Notes: generated from the sequence alone by a model not told the origin. A DNA stretch of 64,000 nt from Acheta domesticus (GCA_031308135.1 JAHLJT010009436.1:222037286-222101285), one strand, 5' to 3'; shown: positions 1 through 12,700, counted from the first letter of the stretch. Translations and numbers: made by a program.

Positions 1-586
1 AGAAATCAAGAATTCATTGAATGCGTTGTTATATAATGGAAGTTATATTCGTTACTGTCAAAACTCAATGTCAGATTGAACTAGAATTATCTAATGAAAA
101 TGGTTTTAACAAAGTCTTTTCATATTTAGTAATAGGAACTAAAATTATTCACTGGTTCTAGGGAAGCCTATTGGTCTCACATTATTTGTTAGGATAATGT
201 CTGATTTTCCATTATTGGACTTATTAAGAAATTGTAATAAACTAGAAGAAAACTGCATTTATCTCTAATTCAAATTAACCGCTATACTTATTGATCGTGT
301 ATGAAGCAATTAATTCTGTTTGTGTACGGAGAGCGGAACGTTTGTTTAACCCTTTATGCCCAGTGTTACGTTTCCGCAACAAAGTGCAACGAAACAAACT
401 TTTAATTTTTTGTCACATGTTATAAACAGATATTACTCTGTTGCAAGTTTGACTCGGCATTGCAAAGAGTGCAAGGCATACGTCTCAGCTGCTCTGGCGC
501 CTGTGGAGCTCAGACTGCTCTTGGAGAAATCGCTCAGCTGTCGGAGAGACCATGGACAGTTGGCAAGGCGCCGGAGACTGCGAATT
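1..586. other. AT-rich sequence, no recognised feature
   Basis: Short open frames overlap on both strands at about 356-660, none with a domain I recognise and each shadowing the others. The stretch from about 430 is less AT-rich and runs straight into the tandem array that follows, so it may be a diverged edge of that array. Confidence 0.4.
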
Positions 587-1127
587 GCGCAGCGCGACGT
601 CACCGACTGCGAGAATTCGTGCGTCATTTTATTGCTGAGTTTTCAATTCGTTGATGAGTGAATAACGAACGTCTGCGCCCATAAGTGGCTGATTGACAGA
701 GAGAGTGACGACTCTATTTTAATGTTTTTTTTTCAAATGTGGGCTTTTATTTGAATACCTGGTATACTAATCAAGAAAAAAAAGCGCAACGCGACGTCAA
801 TGTCTGGGAGAACTCGAGCGTCAATTTATTGTTGTGTTCTCAATTCGTTGATGAGTGAATAACCAACATTTGTACCCATAAGTCGCGGATTGACAGAGAG
901 ACTGACAATTCTGTTTTAGTATCTGCTTTTTCTCAAATGTGAGATTTTATTTGAATGCCTGGGATTTTCATAGAAAAAGAGCCCAGCTGGGAGAATTCGT
1001 GCGTCATTATATTGCTGAATCGTCAATTCGTAAATAACGAATGCCTACGTTCTTAAGGTGGCTCGCTGATAGAGTGACGAAGATGTCTATTTTAGTAAAT
1101 TTTTTTTTCAAATGTGAGCCATTCCAC
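587..1127. repeat. Degenerate tandem repeat, about 197-bp period, ~2.7 units
   Basis: Three successive units begin near 587, 784 and 980. Each carries the same ordered landmarks: a GCGACGTCA-type start (first two units), a GAGAATTCGTGCGTCA-like block, TCAATTCGTTGATGAGTGAATAA, then CATAAGTGGCTGATTGACAGAG-like sequence, a run of T and CAAATGTGAG. The third unit is shortened and more diverged. Known: monomers near 150-200 bp are typical of satellite DNA. Inferred: this is a fragment or seed of a satellite, or an internal tandem repeat of a larger transposon. There is no coding content. Confidence 0.75.
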
Positions 1128-1794
1128 ATCAAATCGAACAAAAAAGACCAAATTTGACCTTCATATTTTTATTTATTTTCAATTTTTTTCTATTTGTTGT
1201 ATGGATCAAATAAGTAAACACGTGTATTTTTATTTTTTCTAACTTTACTATTTTCGGAAATATTGTATAATGAAATTTGCTAAAAATAACGCGCATCACT
1301 AACTTAAAAATATCGTATATTTGAATACACCAATTATAGAAATTCAATGTTCAAATTCAAAACCGGTCAGAGGCACTGCAGTAACATCAGTTGACGCGTA
1401 GAGGGTTCAACAGTTTCCTACCCACCTGACAACATTTTTAATACTACGCAGTGCCTAACAAATTATGTAACAGTTCTCCTAAGTGCTCGTTATTTACGCC
1501 AAATTGTTTTAAGGCTTCAATCTAATTATTTACAACTTTAATTACAACCGATTCGCTTATAAACCATTGCTGGAAAATAAACGTATCGTTAGCTTGCGTT
1601 CATTGTTAATTTCTTGCGATTATTTTAGGTGGGTGGGGATACTAATCATGTTGCTGAAGTCTCAAAGGCAAACGTGCGCCACTGCACACACTTCTGCCAC
1701 TAGTGTGAAAATAAATGCAAAGCAGAAAGAACCGGAGAAGGAGCAGGAGGAAAGGAGAGGAGATGGAAGGTAACGCTAAATTAGAACTGCTGAT
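1128..1794. other. AT-rich sequence, no recognised feature
   Basis: It begins with a CCATTCCACATCAAATCGAAC block directly after the tandem units and then becomes very AT-rich. No long frame, RNA gene or clear repeat boundary is visible up to the inverted-repeat element starting at 1795. Confidence 0.4.
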
Positions 1795-2017
1795 TATACT
1801 GCGATTTTTCCACAGCTGCCTCTCAAGGCCCGTCTTCGCGATGGAATATGTCACGGCATTTCGCGTCGCGCTAGATGTCACATGATCGCGACAGTATTAA
1901 GCTCTGTTTGATAATGCAACATATAGCGGCACCACCGAGAAAGACGCGAAATTCCGTGCTATATTCATGTCGTGAAGACGGGCCTTGAGAGGCAGCTATG
2001 AGAAAAATTGCAGTATA
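1795..2017. mobile_element. Palindromic MITE, family P, copy 1 (most diverged)
   Basis: The element starts TATACTGCGATTTTTC and ends with the inverted equivalent GAAAAATTGCAGTATA. Blocks between are also mirrored: AGCTGCCTCTCAAGGCCCGT on the left reappears reversed near 1978-1996, and GGCATTTCGCGTCG matches GACGCGAAATTCCG. The same architecture recurs at 16048-16285 and 18666-18915. It has no coding capacity and ends in TATA on both sides. Known: short non-autonomous elements with TA-type target duplications are usually mobilised by Tc1/mariner or PIF-type transposases. Which applies here is not shown. Confidence 0.7.
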
Positions 2018-3465
2018 TACGTAGAGCCCGCCCCCGTCCCGGGTTGTTAACAAATAATTATTTTCTCTGGATCTGCAATTTTTTTCTGGAATAATGTTAT
2101 CTGTTTTCGAATGATGTTTAAGAATTTTTTTATGTTCGAAGCATCTGCCATCAGAAGTGTTGATGAAAGCCATCTGTTCTTCAAAGTGACGCTGTAATCA
2201 TTGATGCTGTTTTATGTCTTTGAGATCGCCGTAGAGAATCTTGAACGCATGCAAATCATTTTCTCTAACACAAGAAAATGTTTGTGAAGTATTCGCATTA
2301 CGGTAGGGTTGGGGAATTGTATTATTATTACGTAATTACAATTTTAATTGAATGCTCATTTGAACTGGAATGTATAAAGGAAAAAACATAATTTATAAAA
2401 TAACGGAGAAATTGATTCTAATGAACTAATTTTATACACATGTGAAGTGTGATTAAGTATAGAAAATAGTTTATTTTTCATTAATTCACAATCCTTAATT
2501 CTCGCAATTTAATGTCTTACCAAAAATGACAATGTGTGTTGCTTAGGGAGTAGGTTAACCGTAGTATAGGACCACCGTTCTTGTTCTGCCTTTGTTCTGT
2601 TTATCTTTTGTACGAGTTTCTATTCTCGATAGAGTAGTGTCAACTTTCTCTCAGTATGCGTCACGATTTGTAAACGGTTTTGATCAACTCTAGTATCAAC
2701 GTAGTATCAACAACTATTGATCAACGTAGTATCAACTATAATAATAGTTATAATTTTTTGATATCTCATTTGTTCATTTTGAGATTCTGGCAAATGAAAC
2801 TTTTGAAGTTTTTGAAATGATTGGAAAATAATTTTGTATTATTTACAGTGCTTATTTCATAAAAAATCCTGTTTAGAAACACGATCAAATGGCAGGCTTC
2901 TATATTCCATTATTTAAATTAATCAGGAGAAAATTCTTTTATTTTTTCCACATATTTTTATTTTTATGACTTTCGAATACATTATGGAATCATTTTATTT
3001 CTTAAGAACTTTTACGTTTATGGATATTTTGATAATTCACAATTATCTTTCAAATACAGGAATCGTCTATTTGGAAATGCATTGAAATGTTATCTATGGA
3101 TTGATCAGCAGATCAGCCTGGGAACTAAAGAAAACATATTAGTCAGAGCAATAGCGGATAACAAAGCGGAAAACGAGCTAATACTTTTCATCTGCGTCAT
3201 CGGTTTTTGCGTGGTATTCGAACACGGAGGGAACGTGTGCAGGAACGGCTGAGCCGCGTCAAAGCGCAATGCAAACAGCGCTCTGCCGTTCGATCTCCGC
3301 GCACGCGTGACCTTGCGTCGCTCGGAGGCCGCGCGGGCGTGCGTCCGCCTGATGACACACGATCCCTCATTGTGGTGCTCGCGCACGGGCTCCACGGGGG
3401 GGGGGCGGGGCGGGAAGGGAAGTTGGCATCGTTTGCGGGATTCAGTGGATTTTCTCGGTCTTCCT
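2018..3465. other. AT-rich sequence, no recognised feature
   Basis: Mostly AT-rich with short direct repeats such as the TAGTATCAAC cluster near 2690-2740. A GC-richer part begins near 3190; open frames on both strands there are compositional and match nothing I know. Confidence 0.4.
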
Positions 3466-4050
3466 TCGAGAGCAGTATAGCATATGGTCTCACCACGTTC
3501 TGCCAGTGCTCTGCATTGCCTCTGATCGGGATGTCCTAGGTTCGAGTCCCGCGGGTGGCAGGATTTTTGACACTTCCTAGCTACATAGCTAGGTCGAATT
3601 CTGCCGCTGTCTGGAGGAGAATTCTAGTGGCCGGCTGCTCTGATCGGTAGTTGTTCGTGGTTTCTTCAATCAATACCAGGCTAATGCAAGAGCAGTACCC
3701 TAACAAATGGGCCACGGACCGCGCGTGATCTTTCCTTCCTCTTCCTTGTCTTCTCCTCACCCCTTACTTACGCACACTTGCACTTACATGCACTACACTA
3801 CCGCACATGCCGGGAGACCGGTCGGGAGCTTAGAGCTCGTCCTGGTTGGGGCGGTGCCCCGCTGGTGGGAGATACCTGGTTGTGGAAATCTCCGCTAGCA
3901 GACGGTAGGTTGGCGCCGGATCTCGCCATGCAGCGGGGGAAGACCATCGCCACCTACCGAGGAAAACATACACCAATATACAGAACTAATGACCTTAGTA
4001 GTTGACGCGCCCGTAATCACTAACAGTCAATCAATCAATCAGTCAATCAA
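3466..4050 (+). mobile_element. tRNA-derived SINE, family A, longest copy
   Basis: A tRNA-like head contains an A-box-like TAGCATATGG near 3477 and a good B box, GGTTCGAGTCCC, near 3540. The body includes GCTCGTCCTGGTTGGGGCGG, GCTGGTGGGAGATACCTGG and GCGCCGGATCTCGCCAT. The tail is a short (CAAT)n-like run ending near 4050. Body and tail recur at 22509-22935 and 28738-29009, which defines the family. Known: SINEs are transcribed by RNA polymerase III from A and B boxes and moved by a partner LINE. The partner is not identified here, and no clear target duplication was found. Confidence 0.75.
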
Positions 4051-5387
4051 CCAGTGCGCTGGCCTGCAACATACGTGTGGTTCTTGTCGGAGTCTTGAGA
4101 TCATGGGGGTGAGGAGATAACCTAGGAGTTTGGAGGAGTAAGGATAAGAAAATAGGAGTCCTAAGGACGGGAGTGGACGCATTAAGTGGAAGGAGGAATC
4201 ATCGCGGTACTTAGCGGAAATTGATCCCAGGAAATCACGGAAGTGAATGTTCCGAGCACCCTTCTTCTAGTGTTTATCCACACAGTGGCGGGCTCCTATC
4301 CAGCTAATTAGTTGGTGCCGAAAATTTGCCACCCTTGAGCTTTGAATTTAGGACCTACGCTCTATGAAGTTTTACTTTCTGACATACACACAGTGAATTG
4401 ATGTTCGCATGTAAATTAGCAGGGTCCCATTGTTTTGTGCTAATCCGAAGGAAATTGTTCGCCGAATTGAACTGTCTACAAAACCGCGTTGTTTCTAGTT
4501 TATGAGAAATTGAGGATAAAATTCGAGGAATAGAGTTTATGCATTTCGTTAATAAAGAACTCTATCTGTGCCCGGGCGAATATTCCGATCTTTGTAAATC
4601 ATGATTTCAAAAGTGAAAAAATCTTACTAATTCTGAAACCAAACTTAGAACCGCCAATTCCTGAATTGTACGTTTCATCATTATAAACTCGGTAAAGTAA
4701 AATAGTAGATTTCGAGACTGCTCGTATTATCTGCTCACCCGGGCTGCGGGGTGGGTGCACTCGGAAGGGCTAATCATCCAAAAATGAAACAGAAGTTTCA
4801 AAAAGGTCTAATTAGAATTTGGCTTTCGAAACATATCATGGATCCCACCTGTCTCCTCGCATGTTTACATATTTCTCTCTATATGCCTCTACACGTTTCA
4901 GGCATGTTCCTGCATATCCTGCACGTACCCTCCATGTGGCCCACATGTTGGCCTGTATGTTGGACGCATGTTATCCCGCTTCCGCTGTGCTTCTCTCATT
5001 GTCACCATTTTCCCCCACATCTTTAAATGGAAATAAAACACATTCCTGAATGTCCAGTTTGAAGTGGATTTTTAAGAAGTATTTTCAGAAATCTTTAGAC
5101 AGCGAGCAGTGCGGATGAAACGAGAAATTTTGAATAGACGTGTTCTAAATACGGTTAAATTGACCATAATTGTGTTTTTAATTAGCGAATACTTTAAATT
5201 GATGGAAATTGTTTTATCAGACTGTCACAAAAATTGGTTCAATTATTCCGTTTCTACAATACACCATTCTCGAAATGTTTTTATTATGAACATTGTGTAG
5301 AGAAATATAATGGAAAAATAAAGGAAAGAAATTCATTACTCCCATTACCAGTAGTTGGAAAATCCGATCCCTGATAACAATGCCTAA
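4051..5387. other. No recognised feature
   Basis: Mixed-composition sequence after the SINE, then AT-rich. Frames at 4751-5049 translate to Cys/His/Leu-rich strings from a repetitive CATGTT/CACGT-like stretch and resemble no protein family I know. Confidence 0.4.
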
Positions 5388-5708
5388 GGGTCAATCCATT
5401 TTAAGTGGTCCAGAATTTAATAAATTGGTCGCTCGACCATCTCGAAAAAATTTCATATTTTGTACATAAATTTCCTTATGTTTTGGCTGTTCAAAAGCAT
5501 CTTTAACCTTTTTTTATTGTACCTGGTATACAAATGGCGGCCATTTTTGTTTCGCGCCGGGCGCCATTTTTCGCGTTAGCAGACATTTACTCTTTCCTAA
5601 ATTGCTCGGCTCTCGGTTGTTCTAGCATTCGAGAATAAAAAGCATTCAACTCCGCATACTCTGGCCTGCAAATCGAAATATTATTTCTTTATTTATTTTC
5701 TATGTCTT

Positions 5709-6463
5709 TATTTGGGAAATATTTGCAACCAAATCTATGGAACGCGAATGAACGAAATTCGATTTTGAGAGTAAGTTTTCAAAGAAGTAATAGAATCTAA
5801 GCCTTAATTTTTTCTGTGCTCCTACACACGAAAGTATAGTTACTTTTTGTAAAATATCATTGGTATATAACGTACCCCTTCAAAATTACATCCTCTTGAA
5901 AATTCGAATTTTGGATTTTTTCCCAATTTTGAACTGTAATTATCTCTGTTGGGGGACAGAGATAAAAATCTGGAAACACACATGCTAGACCGCTATCATA
6001 CCAAACTTCAGTATAAATTACAACTTTTAGATTCAACTCGAAGTATTTTTAAAAAAATTGAAAACTTACGAAAAAAAGTCTTCATTTCCCCATTTTGGAT
6101 ACTTTGTGTCAAGTAATAATCACATTGTTTTGAAGCTATTTTAAACTAAAATCTACATTGATTTAAATTAATTAATTATACTTAATAATTAATATACATA
6201 AAAGTGGCCTAATAGATAATTTTCAATATTAAGTATACTTTACTCTAAAACAAACTTACAATTTGACATCCGCGTCCGTAATTGAAAATATAGTTATCTT
6301 GATTTTGAAAGCTGAACCACGTAAAACAAACATTATTTATAAAATACAACAAATAAATAAATTCAGCGTTTTGTTTATGTTTTTGCGTTTATGCGTTTAA
6401 ATTTGCCATTCTGCTTACTATTTCTGCTTGACTATTTCTGCAGAGATAAGAACAGTCGCACAG
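5709..6463 (+). repeat. Left inverted arm of the F1 element
   Basis: About 755 bp, reverse-complementary to about 7183-7919. A transcript crossing both arms would form a long imperfect hairpin. Confidence 0.8.
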
Positions 6464-7182
6464 TACTCCTTAGATGCAATGATCGCAACTGAATTTTAGA
6501 ATAACATGATGGACACAATCATTTCCCTGGTATAAGATTGTCCGAAAGTTTTTTTCTTGTTAGTTGTGCAAACGTTGTGCGAGTCGAAGTTATTTCTCCC
6601 AGAGCTTTTCATAAAGACTTTTTATGATTTTTGTAAGGATTTGAAAAACACCGGCCAAAGAGATCAAATTTTTGCTCGTATTTGATCTTTTGATACTTAC
6701 AGCGAGATGTGATATCACAATTATTCCTTAATGAAAACAACATTCTCCTCTACATCAAAGTCTTCGATTGACGTAATGTCCTTAGGAAAAATATCATACA
6801 GTTTTATGGCCAACTTCATTAGTAATATCACCGATACAGCAACCACACTCCATTTTCATAAACAGTCACACAATTGTGCACAAAGGCACAGATTCACACG
6901 TTTTGACGTAAAGGGAAGACAACGCTCAAGCCACAAACTCATAGAAAACGATCCAAAAGCCTGTGTGATCTAGAAAGTATGTTAAATTCTCGGCCCGCCG
7001 CGTTGGTTCTGTCAGATACACGAATCTTCGGTTGTTGCTATTCTAAGAAATAATCAGAGGTGCGGAGTCAAGTTTGGCTGTAGCTTCGACTCTGCTTTCC
7101 TAAACTCCACTGGTCTAATATCCGGTGATTCTCTTGCATTTTCTGTTAATTCAGTCACGTTATTTTCACTAAGAAATGCGGT

Positions 7183-7919
7183 GCGACCGTCCGTATTTCT
7201 GCACAAACATTCAGAAATAGTAAGCAGAATGGCAAATTTAAACGCAAAAACATAAACAAAACGCTGAATTTATTTATTTGTTGTATTTTATAAATAATGT
7301 TTGTTTTAAGCGGTTCAGCTTTCAAAATCAAGATAGCCATATTTTCAATTACTGACGTAGATGTCAAATTGTAAGTTTGTTTTAGAGTAAAGTATACGTA
7401 ATATTGAAAATTATAAATTAGGCCACTTTGATGTATATTATTTATTAAGTATAATTAATTATTTTAAATCAATGTAGATTTTAGTTTAAATAGCATCAAA
7501 ATAATGTGATTACTACTTGGCACAAAGTATCCTCAATGGGGAAATTAAGCCTTTTTTTTCGTAAGTTTTCAATTTTTTAAAAAAATACTTTGAGTTAAAT
7601 CTCAAAGTTGTAATTTATACTGAAATTTGGTATGATAGCGGTCTAGCATGTGTGTTTTCAGATTTTTATCTCTGTCCCCCAACAGAGATAATTACAGTTC
7701 AAAATTGGGAAAAAATCCAAAATTCGAATTTTCAAGAGGATGTAATTTTGAAGGGGTACGTTATATACCAATGATATTTCACAAAAAGTAACTATACTTT
7801 CGTGTGTAGGAGCACAGAAAAAATTAAGGCTTAGATTCTATTACTTCTTTGAAAACAAAATCGAATTTCGTTCATTCGCGTTCCATAGATTTGGTTACAA
7901 ATATTTCCCAAATAAAGTG
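7183..7919 (-). repeat. Right inverted arm of the F1 element
   Basis: About 737 bp, reverse-complementary to about 5709-6463. The match stops near AAATATTTCCCAAATAAAG at 7919. Confidence 0.8.
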
Positions 7920-8756
7920 TATTCCTCAAAAAAATGTTACATAAACACGTTTGGTCCGAAGAAGTTGAATATATTTGTTGGAAATTCCGAAATGGATCTC
8001 AAATGTGAAGTACGAATATTCGTAAGACATTACAATGAGAAGTAGTGTTTCTCAAAATGAAAAAAGTAACTATCCTAAAATATTTTATGTACGATCAACT
8101 CAAAAACACTACAAATCTTTTGAGACATGATTGTAGCTTCTTCTGCAAATGGAAAATCTATTCATTCTGAAAACGTGCTTACTACTCTCAGACAGCATTC
8201 ATTGACTGATGAAGTATTCGCGTGTATTTTTCGACTTGTATATCTTGATTTTACACGCTGTCGTTACCTGGAAGCGAAACTTTTTTTGGCATGCCTGCAA
8301 TTCCTAGAAGAAATCTCTATAACTGTACACCTTAAAAATTTCTGCATTGAAAGCAGATGAATTTAAATGAAAGTCTTCCTCTTTATGGAAAAATTATTAT
8401 TGTGTCCATAAAAATGTCTTTAATTTAATTAAATTTCTAATAAATATACGTTTATTAATATTTTCTAACGAAATGAATACTTTGAAATATAGCATATAAT
8501 ATTTTCTTTATTCAAGGGAATTAATCATAAATGTCTGTTGTGAACCATGCGACACGAAACGTTTATGTGCCGTAGTACGAAATATCACAGAATAATGCAT
8601 TTTTGCCCCTTCATCATTACGCAATTGCCAACTACCGTTGAGGCCCCATAGCTACTTAGCGAAAGTAATTGTTATAAACGATTTTTGTCAGGGCTGAGGT
8701 AGTCCATTCTTTGAACAGTCAAAGATCATTTATAATGGGTGGTATGAAAATAAAAA
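7920..8756. other. AT-rich sequence, no recognised feature
   Basis: A 77-codon frame at 8127-8360 has unremarkable composition and no motif I recognise. I see no RNA gene or repeat boundary. Confidence 0.4.
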
Positions 8757-8905
8757 CGAAGCATTTGCTCAGAATATCTTCTCACGAGCATTTGTTCTGA
8801 GAATATTCTTCAACCAATGAGTGTTTGATCAACTTTGTTTAAACAAAAATATTCTCCGCATGATGAGTATATTCTCATGGCAAATTGAGAATATTCTCAT
8901 TTGCC
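8757..8905. promoter_or_regulatory. Cluster of GAATATTC-type palindromes (heat-shock-element-like)
   Basis: Two ~32-bp imperfect tandem units, GCATTTGCTCAGAATATCTT and GCATTTGTTCTGAGAATATT, are followed by TATATTCTC and by GAGAATATTCTC at 8887-8898. GAATATTC fits the GAAnnTTC core bound by heat shock factor. Known: functional elements usually need three or more contiguous alternating GAA units, and here most are only dimers. No downstream gene is recognised, so a regulatory role is speculative. Confidence 0.25.
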
Positions 8906-9299
8906 TACGCAGCTGAAGTGATTTTGTTCCGATTCGTGCTGTTATACAACTTGTTTTAACTTATCTTGTTTGGGTGCTGCCGGTGACATTATAAAATCTA
9001 CCGTTGTTGCATTGTGACGAGTATTTCTGGATCTCAAACTTCAATTCTACGCGTAGTGGAGCAAATAAAATGCAAAAGCGTTATTTCAGTTGCCTAAACC
9101 ATCTCTATAACACGTTCCCGAGGATGAACAATGTAGTTGCTAAAAACCCTTTCTAAGTATGTAGTGCGTAATTAAACACTGACAAAAACATAACCTTCAA
9201 TTCAAATGATCGAAACTTTTATTTATATGCTACCGAGCACCTGCTCGGAAAACGCGAGTAAATAGCATATATTCAATTTTATTCATATTACTCAATATT
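8906..9299. other. No recognised feature
   Basis: Short unique-looking stretch with no frame, repeat or RNA signature that I can support. Confidence 0.35.
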
Positions 9300-9304
9300 A
9301 TTAT

Positions 9305-9455
9305 AGCGACGCTGCTACAGCTATACTGATTGTCGCTGCTACTGTCGGTCCCCCAACTGTTGCCGCTACAACCTCTGTGTCTGGTAGTGGCTATTGCATG
9401 GCAGGGCAATGTCGCCATTGCCATCCCTTCCACCAATCATTGCTATTCACTTCTA
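9305..9455 (-). repeat. Segment shared (inverted) with 15595-15745
   Basis: Read on the minus strand this shares ordered blocks with 15595-15745 on the plus strand: GTAGAAGTGAAT, GGTGGAAGGGATGGCAATG, a CAGCGGCAACGATT-like block and GCAGCGACAATCAGT. It is probably an unclassified dispersed repeat. No coding function is evident in either copy. Confidence 0.55.
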
Positions 9456-9465
9456 CCAATTTGTA

Positions 9466-9783
9466 TTTGTTTTTAGCCATTATATGTCGCGTAAAGAACA
9501 ACTGGCCTAGGCGCTGTTAGATCTGAGGGTTCCCAGTCGGTCACCCAACCAGGAACCCGCGATGTCTGCAAATCTGCTTAACCTTCGTGACTACGTAGTT
9601 AACGAATTCGGCTAGCGACGCCAGTTTCGCGGTCGTGGCCTTTCAGTAGAACCATCCCAGCATTTGCCTGGACAACAGGAGGAAACCACGAAAAGTTCGG
9701 TCAGGATGGTCGGCCTGGGGATCGAACCAGGGCCTCCCGACTGCGATGTCAGCACCACACGCACTGAGCCACTTCGCTCTGTT
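9466..9783 (-). mobile_element. tRNA-derived SINE, family B, minus strand
   Basis: On the minus strand the head reads TGGCTCAGTGCGTGTGGTGC (A box) followed about 35 bases later by GGTTCGATCCCC (B box), the spacing of a tRNA-derived promoter. A body with GTGGTTTCCTCC and AGGCAAATGCTGGGATGGTT follows, then a less conserved region and an A-rich end near 9466. TTTGTATT occurs at both edges (near 9461 and 9782) and may be the target duplication. Body blocks of this kind are shared among many arthropod SINEs; the exact family is not assigned. Confidence 0.75.
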
Positions 9784-12700
9784 TGTATTATTATTGTTAT
9801 TATTAATTATTGTTGTTTTGGACATATTGAGTATCGTTTCTGTGATCACCGGGTAAATGTTGTTAAGTCGCGTTTGGCAAAATTGGATCAAGAAGTGAAA
9901 TTTTAAGTTAAGTGTCTATATTTTATTTCAGTAAAACGACTGAATTCAAACGTTGCCTCCTTAACGAGAAAAATGCGTTGGGAAACAGCGTTGAGCATAA
10001 TAAAAAGCGTTGGCTCAACAATCTAGCCCTTGTTTTCTCCAAACTAAGATTTTTGACTTAAGGACTTTTACTCCGTGACCACAGACTTGTTACATGTTTG
10101 TTGTTTGGAGAGTCGCTTGGGCTCCTGCTTGCTTGCGTGCGTGATATGGGGACCGCGGGCGTCTGGGCCGTGGCCGTGCGCACCCCGTGCTTCCCCGTCC
10201 GCTGGCGACGCGACGCGACGCGACGTTCCGGCCCCGATTCCACCCGATGCGCTCCCGCCCGGCGCGGCGCGGCCCGGCCCTGCGCGGCGTCATGGCATTG
10301 TCCCCGGCGCCTTGCGCAACGCTTCCGATGCCATCGAGGCAACGTCCGCCCCGCAACTGGAGCGGCGGGCTTCTCTCCCGCAGGTGGACGAGGGGACGAG
10401 CGTCGAGTCATCGCAGCGGAATTGGTGGAATTGCGGACGCAACCCCTATTGATTTTTTACTCGTGGGCCACCATTTTTACCCATTATCGCGTTATTTAGC
10501 GTATTGAATTTGCCGTTGCTGGAGCAGTGACTTAGTCCATCTATGGGGCTGTCAGTTTTAACATTGTTTCTTTGCCCATATGACTTATATTGTATATATT
10601 ACAACACACGATAGACAGAAACAATCTAAACAGACCAGATAAGGAAGTTCCTAAAGTTCTCAATGATAAAAATCGAGATCGTTAAAGCACTACACGGTCC
10701 TGTCCAGACTCATTCCAAATATTCTTACCAGCGATTTTCAATTTAAAATTCGACGTTGCAGGATCAATGTACTGGGCATTGTTTATGGTCATACCATCCT
10801 CGCCCATTCTGTCTCTGCTCCCATTCGCACTAATGAGCCGGAGATTTCACTACAGCACTGTTACTCACTTTTCATGATTTCGGAGGATTTCAGCAGAGTT
10901 GCGAGTTTGTGGATCTCAGCCCGAACTAAACTGTAGTGTAAACAGGAAGTAGATCTTTTGCATTGTAATATTACATTGTGAAATTGAAGGTCTCTCCAAT
11001 AAGTGGGAGAATGTTTTGACATTTATTCGTCTCCAATTTTTATTTGTCGTTACATAGACTGGTCATACGCATCCATGTTCTCCCTGAACATATGCGTTCA
11101 CACGAGGGAGAGGAGAACCAGGGGGAAAGGACTCACTGAAAATTTAGAAAGGGTTCTCCTACGTATTAAAGCATTCTGTTTCTGTAAATATGAACAATTC
11201 CTGATTTCCCTTTTTTAAGCTGAAACTTCAGGGAATTGCTACATGTCTTTTGGGAAAGAAGCTCTCCAAAGTATCTGCCAACGCTGTGTAGAGTGGAACA
11301 TAAGGCCAATTGTGTTTATTAATGGCATTATTAACGTTATTATATTATATCATATACGTTCATTTTCCTTATGGTATGTTTTATTTATTTACAAAAAATA
11401 TGTTACATGTAAATAAAAAATATTAATGGAAAACGGGACCGAGAGTGACCCCAAAATGTAGTGGTCCATCTTCTTGTTTTAGTGTACTACTTAAAATTCT
11501 TAATGAGAAAACTCATTTTCATCATGAAGTATTAAAAAAATTACATAATTTTGTGTTTTCAACTCTTGTATGCGTGTTGTGAAAGATTCTAGAGGTTGCA
11601 CTCCGGAACTGGCATTATATAACTTTCGCAACCGGAACAAATGAGAGGCAGGATTAGTGAATGAGAGGGTAACGATACTAGTAGATTGAGTGATTGAGTG
11701 ATTGTAGTGATTGAATACTGATCCTACCGTGGTCTGACCTGTTATTGGTAACATTTACGCATGTTTACCTTGTCTCAGTTTTCGACCTATCCGAATAGTT
11801 CATCTTCTCCTTTTCTTCTTTCTATCCACGATAATCATTTCCCCAGAACTTGTGTATCTGTGTATTACGAGACAGTCAATTGGAAATGGTATTGACTGTG
11901 ATACTATTGAATGTAAAAACTAGAAAACTTTAAGACTATCAAAAATATGCTTCGCATGATTACAGTGACAATGAAAAGAAAATGTCATTTCAAAACTAAC
12001 TACTGTTAATTTTTCATAGTTCTTTTTTAGAATTATCAGAAAGACACTTAAAAATTAAAATTGTAGTTTTTCTCGTGTGTTTCAAATACTCGGGCTTCTA
12101 AACTCGAGTGCTAGATTGTTCTTTATTTTGAAAATTTAATTCTATTCTTATACACTTCACAAATGACTGGATTGTGGCCAGGGTCCCAGTTGATCTTTTT
12201 CTGGGGAACTCAACAAGTGATAATTTAATGTAAAAAAATTCAAACGTACCTGGTGGGTTATGTAATATATCGCGAAGTATGCAAACGAATTGTAGAGAAA
12301 CGACTATCTCAACAAAATACGGAAGACTGTAATCTTTTAGGCGCATTATTTAATCTGTAATTGTAAAATTATCTCATTTTCTACTTCAAAAACTGCAAAA
12401 CTGCACTTATCGACCTACAACTTGAAGCGGAATTATTTTTCTTATTTCTGCAAGAGATATAGCATCGCAGCCAAAAGCAGGTTAAGTTCATCTGGGTCCC
12501 GGAATCGGTGAATAGGGCAGAAGGGTAACAGTCGCTAAAAAAATAAACTCGAAGATAGCGGCCCCATCGGTAGACTCCCACCTTTGATCGGTATTAGTCA
12601 CATCAGGTTACCGAAACCCATTTAGTAATTAAATTTGACTTGTAGCAACAAGGATGCCGCTGAACAAAACCATACAAAATGGTTTTGCCAAAAAGTAGCC

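Larger units (their letters stand above)
5388..7919. mobile_element. Foldback-type repeat, family F1, with ~740-bp inverted arms
   Basis: The left arm (about 5709-6463) is the reverse complement of the right arm (about 7183-7919) over its whole length with modest divergence. Landmarks found in both orientations include TTGGGAAATATTTG, CTCTGTTGGGGGACAGAG, GCTAGACCGCTATCATACC and AAATTTGCCATTCTGC. The left side extends a further ~320 bp (5388-5708) that has no partner on the right but is present in the related copy at 61367. The ~720-bp spacer has no recognisable gene. Known: long inverted arms with a small non-coding spacer are typical of foldback elements and deletion derivatives of DNA transposons. 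The superfamily is unknown. Confidence 0.8.

Noticed and set aside
10058..10507. Overlapping frames of 88-133 codons on both strands
   Set aside because: A GC-rich island with few stop codons explains them; frames overlap in all phases and none has a recognisable domain.
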